The translations under genes and the position numbers were made by a program. Source: Phyllobacteriaceae bacterium (GTDB lineage: Bacteria; Pseudomonadota; Alphaproteobacteria; Rhizobiales; Rhizobiaceae). From it: a stretch of 64,000 nucleotides of DNA. The stretch covers positions 124,001 through 188,000 of the forward strand of contig PAPF01000023.1 of the NCBI GenBank assembly GCA_002708825.1, given 5' to 3'. This document shows positions 56,705 to 64,000 of the stretch, piece by piece (the stretch's first letter is position 1; the number at the start of each line of letters is the position of its first letter). Below the pieces are notes generated by a model that was given only the letters and a program-made list of their open reading frames with translations, made no database searches and was not told where the DNA came from.

Positions 56705-57807
56705 GTCCGGTCACTCGCAATGGATGGCTTGAAGATGGCGAACCGGCCATGCAGGGTCTCGCTGGCCAGCAGCACGACGAAAATGATGCCCTGCAGCACC
56801 AGCGCCGTGGCATCCGGCATGTCCATGCGCCGCTGGATCAGCCCGCCCGACGCCTCGATGGCGCCGAACATGATGGCGACCGGCACGATGACCAGCGGGT
56901 TGTGCCGCGCCACGAAGGAGACGAGGATGCCGGTGAACCCGTATCCGGCCACGAGCGAGGCATTCGCCTGGCCGTGAATGGCGGCGACCTCGTAGAACCC
57001 GGCGAGCCCCGCCGCCCCGCCCGCAATGGCCGAGCAGGCCACGATGAGCCGGCCCACGGGCAGGCCCTGGGCGAGCGCGGCACGCGGATTGCCGCCGGTC
57101 ACCCGCGCGGCGAAGCCGAACGTCGTGCGTGCCATCAGGAGGTAGAGCAGGACCGCCAGCACGATGCCGCCGACCAGCCCCCAATGCACATCCGTGCCGG
57201 GAATGGCGCCGACCATGTAGTCCTTGCCGATGGGCATGGTGGACGGCTTGTTCTGCGACGCCGGATCGCGCAGCGCGCCTTCCACGAAGAAATTCATGAT
57301 GGCGATGGCGATATAGGTCAGCAGCAGTGTCGAAATGGTCTCGTTGACGCCGCGCGCATGGCGCAGCCAGCCGGCAATCGCGTTCCAGCCGGCGCCAGCC
57401 GCCATGGCCAGCACCGCCATCAACAGCAGCGTGAAGGCGACCGGAATCCCGTAGGAGACCAGCGGGATGGCGATGGCGGCGGCCGCGAAGCCACCCAGGA
57501 CCAGCGCGCCTTCCGCCCCGATCATGGTCAGGCCGATCTGCGCGGGAATGGCGAAGGCGAGACCGGTCAGGATCAGCGGGGCGGAGCGCTGCAACGTGTT
57601 CTGGAAGGAGAAGGACGTGCCGAAACCGCCGCGCCAGACCAACTGGAAGAACTCCGCCGGGCTCTTGCCCAGCGCCAGCAGGAACAGCGAGAACAGGAAT
57701 GCCGAGGCAATCAGGGCGGCCAACGGGATGACCACCTTTTCGGCGATGCCGAGCAGGCGCGCCGAAGGGCGGAAGGGACGGACCGGGGAAATGTCTGTGG
57801 CTGCCAT
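56701..57807 (-). CDS. ABC transporter permease, BMP type (first permease, amide/ureide importer)
   Basis: 368 aa from the ATG at 57807; a GTG two codons earlier is possible. About ten helices, BPD_transp_2 family (IGLTMIGAEGALVLGGFAA, TGGNPRAALAQGLPVGRLI). Follows the BMP receptor gene after 81 bp. Confidence 0.9.
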   Translation of the reverse strand: MAATDISPVRPFRPSARLLGIAEKVVIPLAALIASAFLFSLFLLALGKSPAEFFQLVWRGGFGTSFSFQNTLQRSAPLILTGLAFAIPAQIGLTMIGAEGALVLGGFAAAAIAIPLVSYGIPVAFTLLLMAVLAMAAGAGWNAIAGWLRHARGVNETISTLLLTYIAIAIMNFFVEGALRDPASQNKPSTMPIGKDYMVGAIPGTDVHWGLVGGIVLAVLLYLLMARTTFGFAARVTGGNPRAALAQGLPVGRLIVACSAIAGGAAGLAGFYEVAAIHGQANASLVAGYGFTGILVSFVARHNPLVIVPVAIMFGAIEASGGLIQRRMDMPDATALVLQGIIFVVLLASETLHGRFAIFKPSIASDRT

Positions 57808-57888
57808 GTCCACGCTTCTGTCAGATGGAGAAAAGGGAGCCGGCAGCCATACCGGGGGCGTTGGTCACGGGCTGCCGGCGCGGGAGGA

Positions 57889-59004
57889 TCAGGTGATCGA
57901 GCCGATCACACCCTCCAGCAGGTAGTCCATGCCGTCGAGATACGGGTCGTAATTGTCGTAGTCCTTGTCGATCACGACGTTGCCCTTGTTGTCTTTCAGC
58001 ATTCCGGCATAGATCGGCTTCTTCTCCTTCAGCCCGGCAATCGCGGCCTCAGCCGCCTTGATGGCTTCCGGCGTGGCGCCCGCACCGAACGGCGTGTTCT
58101 GCACCATGTCATTGTCGTAGCCGCCGACGACGATGTTCGGCAGGGCCTCGCCCTTGGCCAGCATGTCGGCATACATCCGGTAGATGGTTTCCCACTTGTA
58201 TTCCGCGCCGGTGATGAAACCCTTGGGCGCCAGCGGCGCCTGCGAGGCATTGTGGCCGCAGGATTTCACGCCGCGGCTCTCGGCGGTCTCGATCACCACC
58301 TTCGGACCGTCCACGTGGCAGGTCAGCACGTCGCAACCGGCATCCACCAGCGCATTGGAGGCTTCCGCCTCGCGCACCGGCAGCGACCAGTCGCCTGTGA
58401 AGATCACCTGCACCGTGGCATTCGGATTGACCGAGCGCGCACCCAGAAGAACCGAATTGATGTTGGACAGGACTGTCGGGATCGGCTTGGCGGCGACGAA
58501 ACCGATCTTGCCGGTGGCGGACGACAGCCCTGCGGCAACGCCGTTCACGTAATGGGCCTGGTTGAGATAGCAGAAATAGCTGCCTGCATTGGCCGGGTCC
58601 GTGTCCTTGTTCCACAGCGGCGCGGCATGGCGGAACTGGACGTCCGGATACTTGGCGGCAAGGTCCGTCACGAAGGGCTTGTAGTAGCCGAACGAGGTGG
58701 CAAGGATCAGGTTTGCGCCATCGAGGTTGATCATCGATTCCATGGACTTGGCCACGGCATCGGTTTCCGGGACATTCTCTTCCTCGATCACCGTGACGTT
58801 CGGCACCGACTTGAGGATCTCCATGGCAACCGCATGGGCCTGGTTCCAGCCGAAATCGTCGCGCGGGCCGACATAGACCGCACCGAGCACGACATCGTTT
58901 GCCGCCCGGGCCGGTGCGATGGCGCCCAGCGGCAGGGCGGTCGTGGCCAAACCCGCCAGCCCGGTCTTGAGCAATGAGCGGCGGGACATTCCTTGATGAG
59001 ACAT
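57889..59004 (-). CDS. BMP family ABC transporter substrate-binding protein (amide/ureide importer)
   Basis: 371 aa. Twin-arginine-type signal (SRRSLLKTGLAGLATTAL, cleavage near ARA-ANDVV). BMP fold with VYVGPRDDFGWNQAHAVAME, GANLILATSFGYYKPF, TGKIGFVAAKPIPTVLSNIN and GCDVLTCHVDGPKV. Related receptors (Med/BMP) bind purine-like or nucleoside ligands. First gene of the ten-gene operon, with a sigma-54 promoter 82 bp upstream. Confidence 0.9.
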   Translation of the reverse strand: MSHQGMSRRSLLKTGLAGLATTALPLGAIAPARAANDVVLGAVYVGPRDDFGWNQAHAVAMEILKSVPNVTVIEEENVPETDAVAKSMESMINLDGANLILATSFGYYKPFVTDLAAKYPDVQFRHAAPLWNKDTDPANAGSYFCYLNQAHYVNGVAAGLSSATGKIGFVAAKPIPTVLSNINSVLLGARSVNPNATVQVIFTGDWSLPVREAEASNALVDAGCDVLTCHVDGPKVVIETAESRGVKSCGHNASQAPLAPKGFITGAEYKWETIYRMYADMLAKGEALPNIVVGGYDNDMVQNTPFGAGATPEAIKAAEAAIAGLKEKKPIYAGMLKDNKGNVVIDKDYDNYDPYLDGMDYLLEGVIGSIT

Positions 59005-59085
59005 TGATCCAGCTCCTGGTTCGTTCGCTTGTCAGTGGCTTTTCGGCGTGATGGACCGGCATGGCGCCATCGCTGACAGGTAAAA

Positions 59086-59102
59086 AGCAAACGCCGTGCC
59101 AG
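59086..59102 (-). promoter_or_regulatory. sigma-54 (-24/-12) promoter for the BMP/amiF/biuH operon
   Basis: On the minus strand CTGGCACGGCGTTTGCT agrees with the RpoN consensus at every position. Predicted start near 59075, leader about 70 nt. Upstream to 59335 the region is AT-rich with no gene, room for an enhancer-binding protein; I could not identify a clear NtrC site. Confidence 0.8.
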
Positions 59103-59268
59103 ACCCCGGAATCCGGACCCGGATCAATGAATGATTATATTTTTCAAGTGCTTGAATGACATCGCCGCAAATGGCGCCGGATCACCGGCCGTCAGCATGG
59201 CCGTAGCAAAGTCTATTAATTATGCAAAATTTTCTGACTGATCTTTTTTTGATCACTATATGCTCTCC

Positions 59269-59278
59269 TGCATACAAT
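59269..59278. promoter_or_regulatory. candidate GntR/FCD half-operator TGCATACAAT, copy 2
   Basis: Same 10-mer as at 48172-48181. It lies between the 2OG-oxygenase operon terminator and the sigma-54 promoter of the importer operon, 167 bp upstream of that promoter. Confidence 0.35.
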
Positions 59279-59285
59279 AACGAGC

Positions 59286-59306
59286 GGGGCCGGCATTGCC
59301 GGCCCC
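59286..59306 (-). terminator. hairpin terminator after the 2OG-oxygenase operon
   Basis: GGGGCCGGC (59286-59294) pairs perfectly with GCCGGCCCC (59298-59306) over a three-base loop, 30 bp after the oxygenase stop. On the minus strand it is followed by GCTCGTTATTG. Confidence 0.65.
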
Positions 59307-59335
59307 TTCGGTGGCTCCCGATGACGGTCCGCCGT

Positions 59336-60301
59336 TCAGGCCAGTCCACTGCGCGCATAGGTCGGATTGAGCCGGCTTTCGAGATAGTCCGCACCGCTGA
59401 TCGGCGGGTATCTGGCCGGGCGCTGCGGCCCGGCGCAGGTCGGCAGGCACTCCACCACGGCATCCGGGTTCGGGTCGAGGAAGAAGGCGATGGAAAAGCG
59501 CTCCCGCCCTGCCGGATTGACCACGCGGTGCGGTGTCGAAACATAGGTGTCGTTGGTCCAGCGCATCAGGCAGTCGCCGATATTGCAGACATAGGCGCCT
59601 GGCACATGTGGCGCGGGCAACCATGCGCCCTCGCGTGTGCGCACCTCCAGCCCGCCGGCATCGTCGGTCATCAGCAGCGTGACGCAGCCGTAGTCGGTAT
59701 GTTCGCCTGCCCCGAGCTGGCCGGCCTCCATCGCCGCCGGCCGCTCCGGGTAGTGCAGCAGCCGCAAGGTGGCCAGCGGCTGGTCGAGCTTGTCGTCGAA
59801 GAAGTCTTCCGGCATGCCGAGGTCACGGGCAAAGGCCCGGTGCAACAGCCGCCCCAATCCCCAGGCCGCATTGAAATAGGCCAGCATGGTTTCGCGAAAG
59901 CCGTCTTGTTCGGGCCACAGGTTCAGCGCCCGGAAACGCGCGCCATTGACGATGGCCGGATCGTCCGGCGCCAGGTCAAGTCCCACGTTGAAGGCTTCCT
60001 TGATATCCGCCGGCTTGTCAGGGTCGAGCGATTCCCCGCCCATCGGGATGTAACCGCGATTGCCCGTCGCCGCGGAATAGAGCGTCCTGCGCTTCTCCGC
60101 TTCAGGCGCGGCGAAGAATCGCCCGGATTGCGAAAAGACGCTGGCGATCAATTCGTCCGGCACGCCATGGCCCGTGATGTAGAAAAAGCCGATGCCGCGG
60201 CAGGCCCGGCCGATCTCGCCGGCCACCTGAGCCAGACCGTCAGCGCCGCCCTCGCGCAAGGGCGTCAGGTCGATGACTGGAATATCCGCATTTGCCATCA
60301 C
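59336..60301 (-). CDS. 2-oxoglutarate/Fe(II) oxygenase, isopenicillin N synthase-like
   Basis: 321 aa. DIOX_N-type N terminus (IPVIDLTPL, GFFYITGHGVP). The catalytic core has iron ligands H201 and D203 (GEHTDYGCVTLL) and H258 (STPHRVVN), and the 2-oxoglutarate R-x-S is R268-S270. Such enzymes hydroxylate or desaturate small molecules. As last gene of an operon with a deaminase and a heterocycle amidohydrolase it may oxidise a purine- or pyrimidine-like ring, but the substrate is unknown. Confidence 0.87.
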   Translation of the reverse strand: MMANADIPVIDLTPLREGGADGLAQVAGEIGRACRGIGFFYITGHGVPDELIASVFSQSGRFFAAPEAEKRRTLYSAATGNRGYIPMGGESLDPDKPADIKEAFNVGLDLAPDDPAIVNGARFRALNLWPEQDGFRETMLAYFNAAWGLGRLLHRAFARDLGMPEDFFDDKLDQPLATLRLLHYPERPAAMEAGQLGAGEHTDYGCVTLLMTDDAGGLEVRTREGAWLPAPHVPGAYVCNIGDCLMRWTNDTYVSTPHRVVNPAGRERFSIAFFLDPNPDAVVECLPTCAGPQRPARYPPISGADYLESRLNPTYARSGLA

Positions 60302-60310
60302 GCTCTCCCG

Positions 60311-61645
60311 TCACGCAAAAGTCCGCGCCGCCGCACTGTGGTCAGCGATCAGCTTGGACACATCCAAGCCGGGAATGGCCCCGTCGACCACGCGCCATTG
60401 GCCGGCCACCATGACCCGGTCGGCCCGGCTGGCGCCGCAATGGACCAGCGCCGCAATCGGGTCATGGGCGCCGGAGAAGCGCATTTCATCCAGCGTGAAG
60501 AGCGCCAGGTCGGCCTGCTTGCCCACTGCGATCTCGCCGATGTCGGTGCGCCCGAGACAGCGCGCAGAGCCGGTGGTGGCCCAGCGCAGCGCATCGCGAT
60601 GCGTGATCCGCTCTGCCGACCGGTAACCAAGCCGGTTGACCATCAGCGCATGGCGCACCTCTTCCATGAGGTTGGAGGAATCGTTGGAAGCCGAGCCGTC
60701 GACGCCCAGCCCCACCGGGCTGCCGGCCGCTTCCAGGTCCAGCGTCTTGCAGAAGCCGGAGGCGAGCACGGCATTGGAGGTCGGGCAATGGCACACGCCC
60801 ACGCCATGCCGGCCCAGCTTCTCGCAATCCTCGCAGGTGAAGTGGATTCCATGCGCCAGCCAGACGCGCGGCTGCAGCCAGTTGCATTCCTCCAGCCAGT
60901 CGATGGGCCGGTAGCCGAACGCGGCCTTGCAGAAGTCTTCCTCGTCCTTCGTCTCGGCCAGATGCGTATGCAGGCGGCAATCGTATTTTTCCGCCAGTTC
61001 CGCGCTGCCACGCATGGCTGCGATGCTCACGTTGAACGGCGCGCACGGGGCCAGCGCGATCTGGGTCATCGCCCCGTCCGACGTGTCATGGTACTTGCGC
61101 AGCACCCGCTCGCTGTCGGCCAGGATCGTGTCCTCGTCCTGGACGATGGTGTCGGGCGGAATCGCCCCGTCCTTTTGCGAAAGGGACAGCGAGCCGCGCG
61201 CCACCGTCGTGCGGATGCCGAGCGCCCGCGCCTCTTCCACCTCGATGTCGGTGGCGTCCTCAAGCCCCTCGTAGTGCATGTAATTGTGGTCCATGGCCGT
61301 CGTGCAACCCGAAAGCAGCAGTTCGGCGTAAGCCAGCCGCGCGCCGACACGGAACATGTCGCGGTTCAGCCGGCTCCAGATCGGGTAGAGCGCCACCAGC
61401 CAGGGAAACAGCTCCTTGTCGCGTGCCGCCGGATGGGCCCGGCACAGGGTCTGGAAGAAATGGTGATGCGTGTTGATCAATCCCGGCAGGATGACATGGC
61501 GCGACGCGTCGAACGTCTCGTCCACCGGCTCAGCGGGCGCCTTGCCTGTCGCCACCAGCTCTACGATGCGGCTGTCCTCCACGACCAGCCCGCCGCCGGC
61601 ATTATCGGCGAGAATGGCAAGAGGGGTCTTTATCCAGGTTCTCAA
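60311..61645 (-). CDS. 8-oxoguanine deaminase-type amidohydrolase (ATZ/TRZ-like)
   Basis: About 444 aa from the TTG at 61645, which has GGAG eight bases upstream and does not overlap the preceding gene; an ATG at 61705 would. The metal site is H60-x-H62 (LINTHHHFFQTL), a later HTHLAET and the C-terminal GLGVDGSASND Asp. This is the pattern of 8-oxoguanine deaminases and s-triazine hydrolases (TrzN/AtzA clan). Likely hydrolytic deamination of a purine-like or triazine-like ring. Confidence 0.85.
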   Translation of the reverse strand: MRTWIKTPLAILADNAGGGLVVEDSRIVELVATGKAPAEPVDETFDASRHVILPGLINTHHHFFQTLCRAHPAARDKELFPWLVALYPIWSRLNRDMFRVGARLAYAELLLSGCTTAMDHNYMHYEGLEDATDIEVEEARALGIRTTVARGSLSLSQKDGAIPPDTIVQDEDTILADSERVLRKYHDTSDGAMTQIALAPCAPFNVSIAAMRGSAELAEKYDCRLHTHLAETKDEEDFCKAAFGYRPIDWLEECNWLQPRVWLAHGIHFTCEDCEKLGRHGVGVCHCPTSNAVLASGFCKTLDLEAAGSPVGLGVDGSASNDSSNLMEEVRHALMVNRLGYRSAERITHRDALRWATTGSARCLGRTDIGEIAVGKQADLALFTLDEMRFSGAHDPIAALVHCGASRADRVMVAGQWRVVDGAIPGLDVSKLIADHSAAARTFA

Positions 61646-61664
61646 CGGAGGTTCTCCACAATGG

Positions 61665-62291
61665 TCACGCCGGCCCCAGAAAGGCCGGCAGGCGCGTGAC
61701 GACACGGTTCATGAAGGCGGCACGGCTGGCGGGCGTGGACACGTCCATCAGGTAATGCGCCAGGAAAAGCGTACGGCAGCGGCGCGCGAACAGGGCACGA
61801 AGGCCGCGCAGGATCGTCTTCCTGCCGGGATGCCCGACAAGCACGGACCACCAGCGCGGGGCGCCGCAGGTCGTGATGACCGCGCAATGCGTGATGTTCG
61901 TGAGCAGCGGGCGGATCGGCGCATTGTCGGGGGATACGGCAAAGGCCAGCCCCGGCGTGAAGACGCGATCGAACCAGCCCTTCAGCATGGCCGGCAGGCC
62001 GTACCACCAGGTGGGATAGATGACGACGAGCGCATCCGCCGCCTCCAGCCGGTCCGCATGGGCCGGTAACGGATGGTCCTCGCGGGTCATGGCATTGTAG
62101 CGCCGCCGTTCGTCCGCCCCCATCACCGGCTCGAAGCCCTCGGCATGAAGATCGAGCCAGTCCACCGCATGGCCTGCCTTCTCGGCGGCCTCGCGGGCCG
62201 CGCCGGCCACGGCCATGACGTAGCTTTCGGGCACCGGGTGGCAGATGACCATGAGCACCTTCACGAACGGCGAATCCGTTTCCGGACCCAC
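61665..62291 (-). CDS. NAD(P)H-dependent oxidoreductase, flavodoxin-like fold (KefF/MdaB type)
   Basis: About 208 aa. Flavodoxin-2 family marks: VLMVICHPVPESYVMA, DALVVIYPTWWYGLPAMLKGWFDRVFTPG and ITTCGAP. It reduces quinones or similar acceptors with FMN/FAD. The start is a GTG at 62291; another GTG nine codons later is possible. Seventeen bases after the deaminase gene, so in the same transcript. Confidence 0.83.
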   Translation of the reverse strand: MGPETDSPFVKVLMVICHPVPESYVMAVAGAAREAAEKAGHAVDWLDLHAEGFEPVMGADERRRYNAMTREDHPLPAHADRLEAADALVVIYPTWWYGLPAMLKGWFDRVFTPGLAFAVSPDNAPIRPLLTNITHCAVITTCGAPRWWSVLVGHPGRKTILRGLRALFARRCRTLFLAHYLMDVSTPASRAAFMNRVVTRLPAFLGPA

Positions 62292-62307
62292 GCCTCTTCG
62301 CCTTCCA

Positions 62308-62799
62308 TCACGCGTCTCCGGTCCAGAACCCCTCGCGCACCCTGGCCGACTCCTCGGCCAGCAGCGGGCCCTCCACCGTCACCACGCGCTGGCCGGCGGC
62401 AAACACCGTGCTGCACGGCAGGTCCATGGTCAGGTTTTCCGGGTCCGGCCCGATCAGGTCCTTCAGCGCCTTCTCGCTCATGCCGTGGACGACATGGCCC
62501 ACGCCTGTCCAGTAGACCGACCCGGCGCACATGGCGCAGGGCTCGGCGCTGGTGAACATCGTGCAGTCCGCCAGTTCCTCCGCGCTGTAGCGCAGCGAGG
62601 CCTCGGTCATCAGGTTGCGTTCGGCATGACCTGTCCGGTCGCCCTGCGTGCCGCAGGTGTTCATGGCCTCCAGGAGGATTTCGCCATCCGGCCCGGCCAG
62701 CAGCGCCCCGAACGGATGGTCGCCCCGCGCCCGCGATTCCTGCGCCAGTTCGATGGTTCTGCGCAGCAGTTCTTCCTTGCGAATGGATGAAATGGTCAT
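62308..62799 (-). CDS. nucleoside/nucleobase deaminase (CMP/dCMP-deaminase fold)
   Basis: 163 aa from the ATG at 62799, placed after AAGGCAGG; the upstream in-frame extension looks non-coding. Zinc site H58-A-E60 (GHAERN) and P-C88-x2-C91 (EPCAMCAG). Guanine- or cytosine-deaminase-like enzymes share this layout; substrate not decided. First gene of the four-gene operon. The AT-rich region before it (to about 62930) probably holds its promoter. Confidence 0.85.
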   Translation of the reverse strand: MTISSIRKEELLRRTIELAQESRARGDHPFGALLAGPDGEILLEAMNTCGTQGDRTGHAERNLMTEASLRYSAEELADCTMFTSAEPCAMCAGSVYWTGVGHVVHGMSEKALKDLIGPDPENLTMDLPCSTVFAAGQRVVTVEGPLLAEESARVREGFWTGDA

Positions 62800-63009
62800 T
62801 GCACACCTGCCTTTCGCGCAGGAACGTAGAACGAATCCGGCGCGCCGCGCAAGATGCATTGCGCATGTTTTGTTCATTTCATTCATCTGCATATTATTTA
62901 ATCATATACTGACGCATTTGCATTCAAACACGCGGCCCGCCGCAGGCGCCGTTGTCTGTCCGGCGCAAATAATCCTCGGATTCCAGAGTGTTGGAGAACC
63001 GGCCCGCAC

Positions 63010-63026
63010 TTGGCACGCCCCATGCT
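63010..63026 (+). promoter_or_regulatory. sigma-54-like promoter for the last binding-protein gene
   Basis: TTGGCACGCCCCATGCT keeps GG at -24 and GC at -12 with correct spacing and differs from the consensus at two inner positions. Predicted start near 63037, leader about 210 nt. The rest of the gap (62800-63246) shows only a diffuse AT-rich promoter region for the deaminase operon and a GC-rich leader with no riboswitch I recognise. Confidence 0.6.
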
Positions 63027-63246
63027 TGGTTTCTTGCACGAGTAGAAGCGGTCAGGGCCCGGCCCGGGACATTGCTCGCCAAGGCCAGTATCTGTCCGGA
63101 GGCGAACCCGTGCTGAAACCCGAACCCTTCCTCTCTCATCCTCCCACTCGGCTAAGCCGGTTCGTGTCCTCGCGGGTCACGGGCCGGCTTTCCCTGTTCC
63201 CACGCTCCGGCACGGCCGGACCATCAAAAACAGGAAGGCAACTGAC

Positions 63247-64000
63247 ATGCTGAAGACACTTGCAGCCAAACTCGCCGCCGGCGCCGTGGCGCTCGCCGCG
63301 CTGACCCTGCCGGCTGCGGCCGCCGACAAGGTTACCTACCAGCTCGACTGGTTGCCCGGCGGCGACAAGGCGCCGATCTATGTCTGCATCCAGAAGGGTT
63401 TCTGCGCCGAGGCCGGCCTCGACGTGTCCATCGAACAGGGACGCGGTTCGTCGGAAGCCATCACCAAGATCGCCACCGGCACCTCCGACATCGGTTCCGC
63501 CGACATCGGCGCCCTGATGGCCGCGCGCGTCAACGAGGGCGTTCCCGTCACCGCCGTCATGTCGCTCTTCAACAAGGGTCCCCATGCCTTCTACACGCTG
63601 AAGGGCAATGGCATCGAGGCCATCGGAGACATCAAGGGCAAGACCGTGGCGACCTCGCCCTTCCCCTCGTCGAACGTCTTCCTGCCGCTCGTCCTCGCCG
63701 ATATCGGCCTTTCGGAAGGCGATATTACGCTGACCAAGTCGGATCCCGGCGCGCTCGGCCCGCTGCTGATGACAGGCGGCACCGACGCCATCATCGCCTG
63801 GGTCACCGACGTGTCGCGCTACACCGGCCAGGCGAAGGAAGCCGGCAAGGAAATCGTCGTCATGCCCTGGTCAGCGGCCGGCCTCGAACTCTACTCGGCC
63901 TCGCTGATCGCCTCCGACAAGTTCCTCGCGGAGCGCCCGGACGTTGCCAAACGCTTCATCGCGGCCTTCCGCAAGTCGGTCGAATTCGTGAAGGAAAACC
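63247..64000 (+). CDS. ABC transporter substrate-binding protein, NMT1/THI5-like (partial, runs off the right edge)
   Basis: 251 codons visible from the ATG at 63247 (AGGAAGG upstream). Signal peptide MLKTLAAKLAAGAVALAAL, cleavage near AAA-ADKVT. The NMT1/SsuA fold follows: YQLDWLPGGDKAPIYVCIQKGF, EQGRGSSEAITKIATGTSDIGSADIG, then LKGKTVATSPFPSS-type loop. Receptors of this type bind pyrimidines (HMP), nitrate, sulfonates or purine-like molecules. The sigma-54-like promoter and the divergent deaminase operon suggest a nitrogenous ring. Permease and ATPase genes would lie beyond the window. Confidence 0.87.
   Translation, partial: MLKTLAAKLAAGAVALAALTLPAAAADKVTYQLDWLPGGDKAPIYVCIQKGFCAEAGLDVSIEQGRGSSEAITKIATGTSDIGSADIGALMAARVNEGVPVTAVMSLFNKGPHAFYTLKGNGIEAIGDIKGKTVATSPFPSSNVFLPLVLADIGLSEGDITLTKSDPGALGPLLMTGGTDAIIAWVTDVSRYTGQAKEAGKEIVVMPWSAAGLELYSASLIASDKFLAERPDVAKRFIAAFRKSVEFVKEN

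Noticed and set aside
56689-58977. 762-codon open frame antisense to the BMP receptor and permease genes
   Set aside because: It is a shadow of well-supported membrane-transport genes, with repetitive Arg/Gly/His composition and no motif.
59222-61699. 825-codon open frame antisense to the oxygenase and amidohydrolase
   Set aside because: The opposite strand encodes two proteins with intact catalytic motifs; this frame has none.
63027-63246. TPP riboswitch before the NMT1/THI5-like gene
   Set aside because: The CTGAGA and ACCTGATC core blocks are absent.

Overview
The window is high-GC bacterial DNA, almost fully coding, with tight operons and ATGA/TGATG overlaps. The gene content points to an alphaproteobacterium of the Hyphomicrobiales (rhizobial) type. 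The clues are a Fur homologue of the Mur type beside sitABCD with Mur-type palindromes, a RibB with a degenerate GTP cyclohydrolase II half, extended PstA and PstC, and many solute importers (TRAP-TAXI, BMP-type ABC). I saw no tRNA, rRNA, CRISPR array, phage or IS element. The last gene runs off the right edge, and a fragment may run off the left.

Layout. (1) 1-4.2 kb: a TIM-barrel isomerase-like gene, and a LysR regulator divergent from an acyl-CoA dehydrogenase / CaiB-type CoA-transferase pair. (2) 4.3-14.8 kb: an aromatic-acid cluster resembling the phthalate 4,5-dioxygenase route (Rieske oxygenase, reductase, Gfo/Idh dehydrogenase, 4,5-dihydroxyphthalate decarboxylase-like protein). It has its own TRAP-TAXI importer, a DMT transporter, a class II aldolase-like protein and a MarR regulator. 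Four copies of a TTAG-N4-CTAA palindrome lie in the promoters of these transcripts. (3) 14.9-20.5 kb: metal homeostasis, with a His-rich CDF exporter, TrxC-like thioredoxin, and mur divergent from sitABCD. (4) 20.5-27.6 kb: ribB, then a five-gene operon (BMP binding protein, ATPase, two permeases, CodA-like deaminase) behind a RutR-like box. (5) 27.9-36.7 kb: a small lipoprotein, an AbrB-like membrane protein, then a cobalamin riboswitch driving btuB-btuF-btuC-btuD-exbB-exbD-exbD-tonB. (6) 36.7-43 kb: pstSCAB-phoU-phoB behind a Pho box. (7) 43.5-48 kb: a five-PAS hybrid histidine kinase and an alpha/beta hydrolase. (8) 48-59.1 kb: a nitrogen-scavenging locus. Allophanate hydrolase (atzF) faces a ten-gene operon encoding a BMP-type importer, formamidase, biuret amidohydrolase (biuH), a second cysteine hydrolase, a 5-formyl-THF cyclo-ligase-like protein, an AtzH-like protein and a GntR/FCD regulator. 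(9) 59.3-64 kb: a four-gene operon (nucleoside-type deaminase, NAD(P)H oxidoreductase, ATZ/TRZ-type amidohydrolase, 2OG-Fe(II) oxygenase) divergent from an ABC binding-protein gene.

How it fits together. The strongest system-level signal is in regions 8 and 9. Two full matches and one near match to the sigma-54 -24/-12 consensus precede atzF, the BMP/biuH operon and the last binding-protein gene. That suggests one nitrogen-limitation regulon that imports a nitrogen-rich amide or heterocycle and takes it via biuret and allophanate to ammonia and CO2. The second notable logic is the TTAG-N4-CTAA regulon of the aromatic cluster. The third is a cobalamin operon carrying a private ExbB-ExbD-ExbD-TonB motor in which one ExbD lacks the conserved membrane aspartate.
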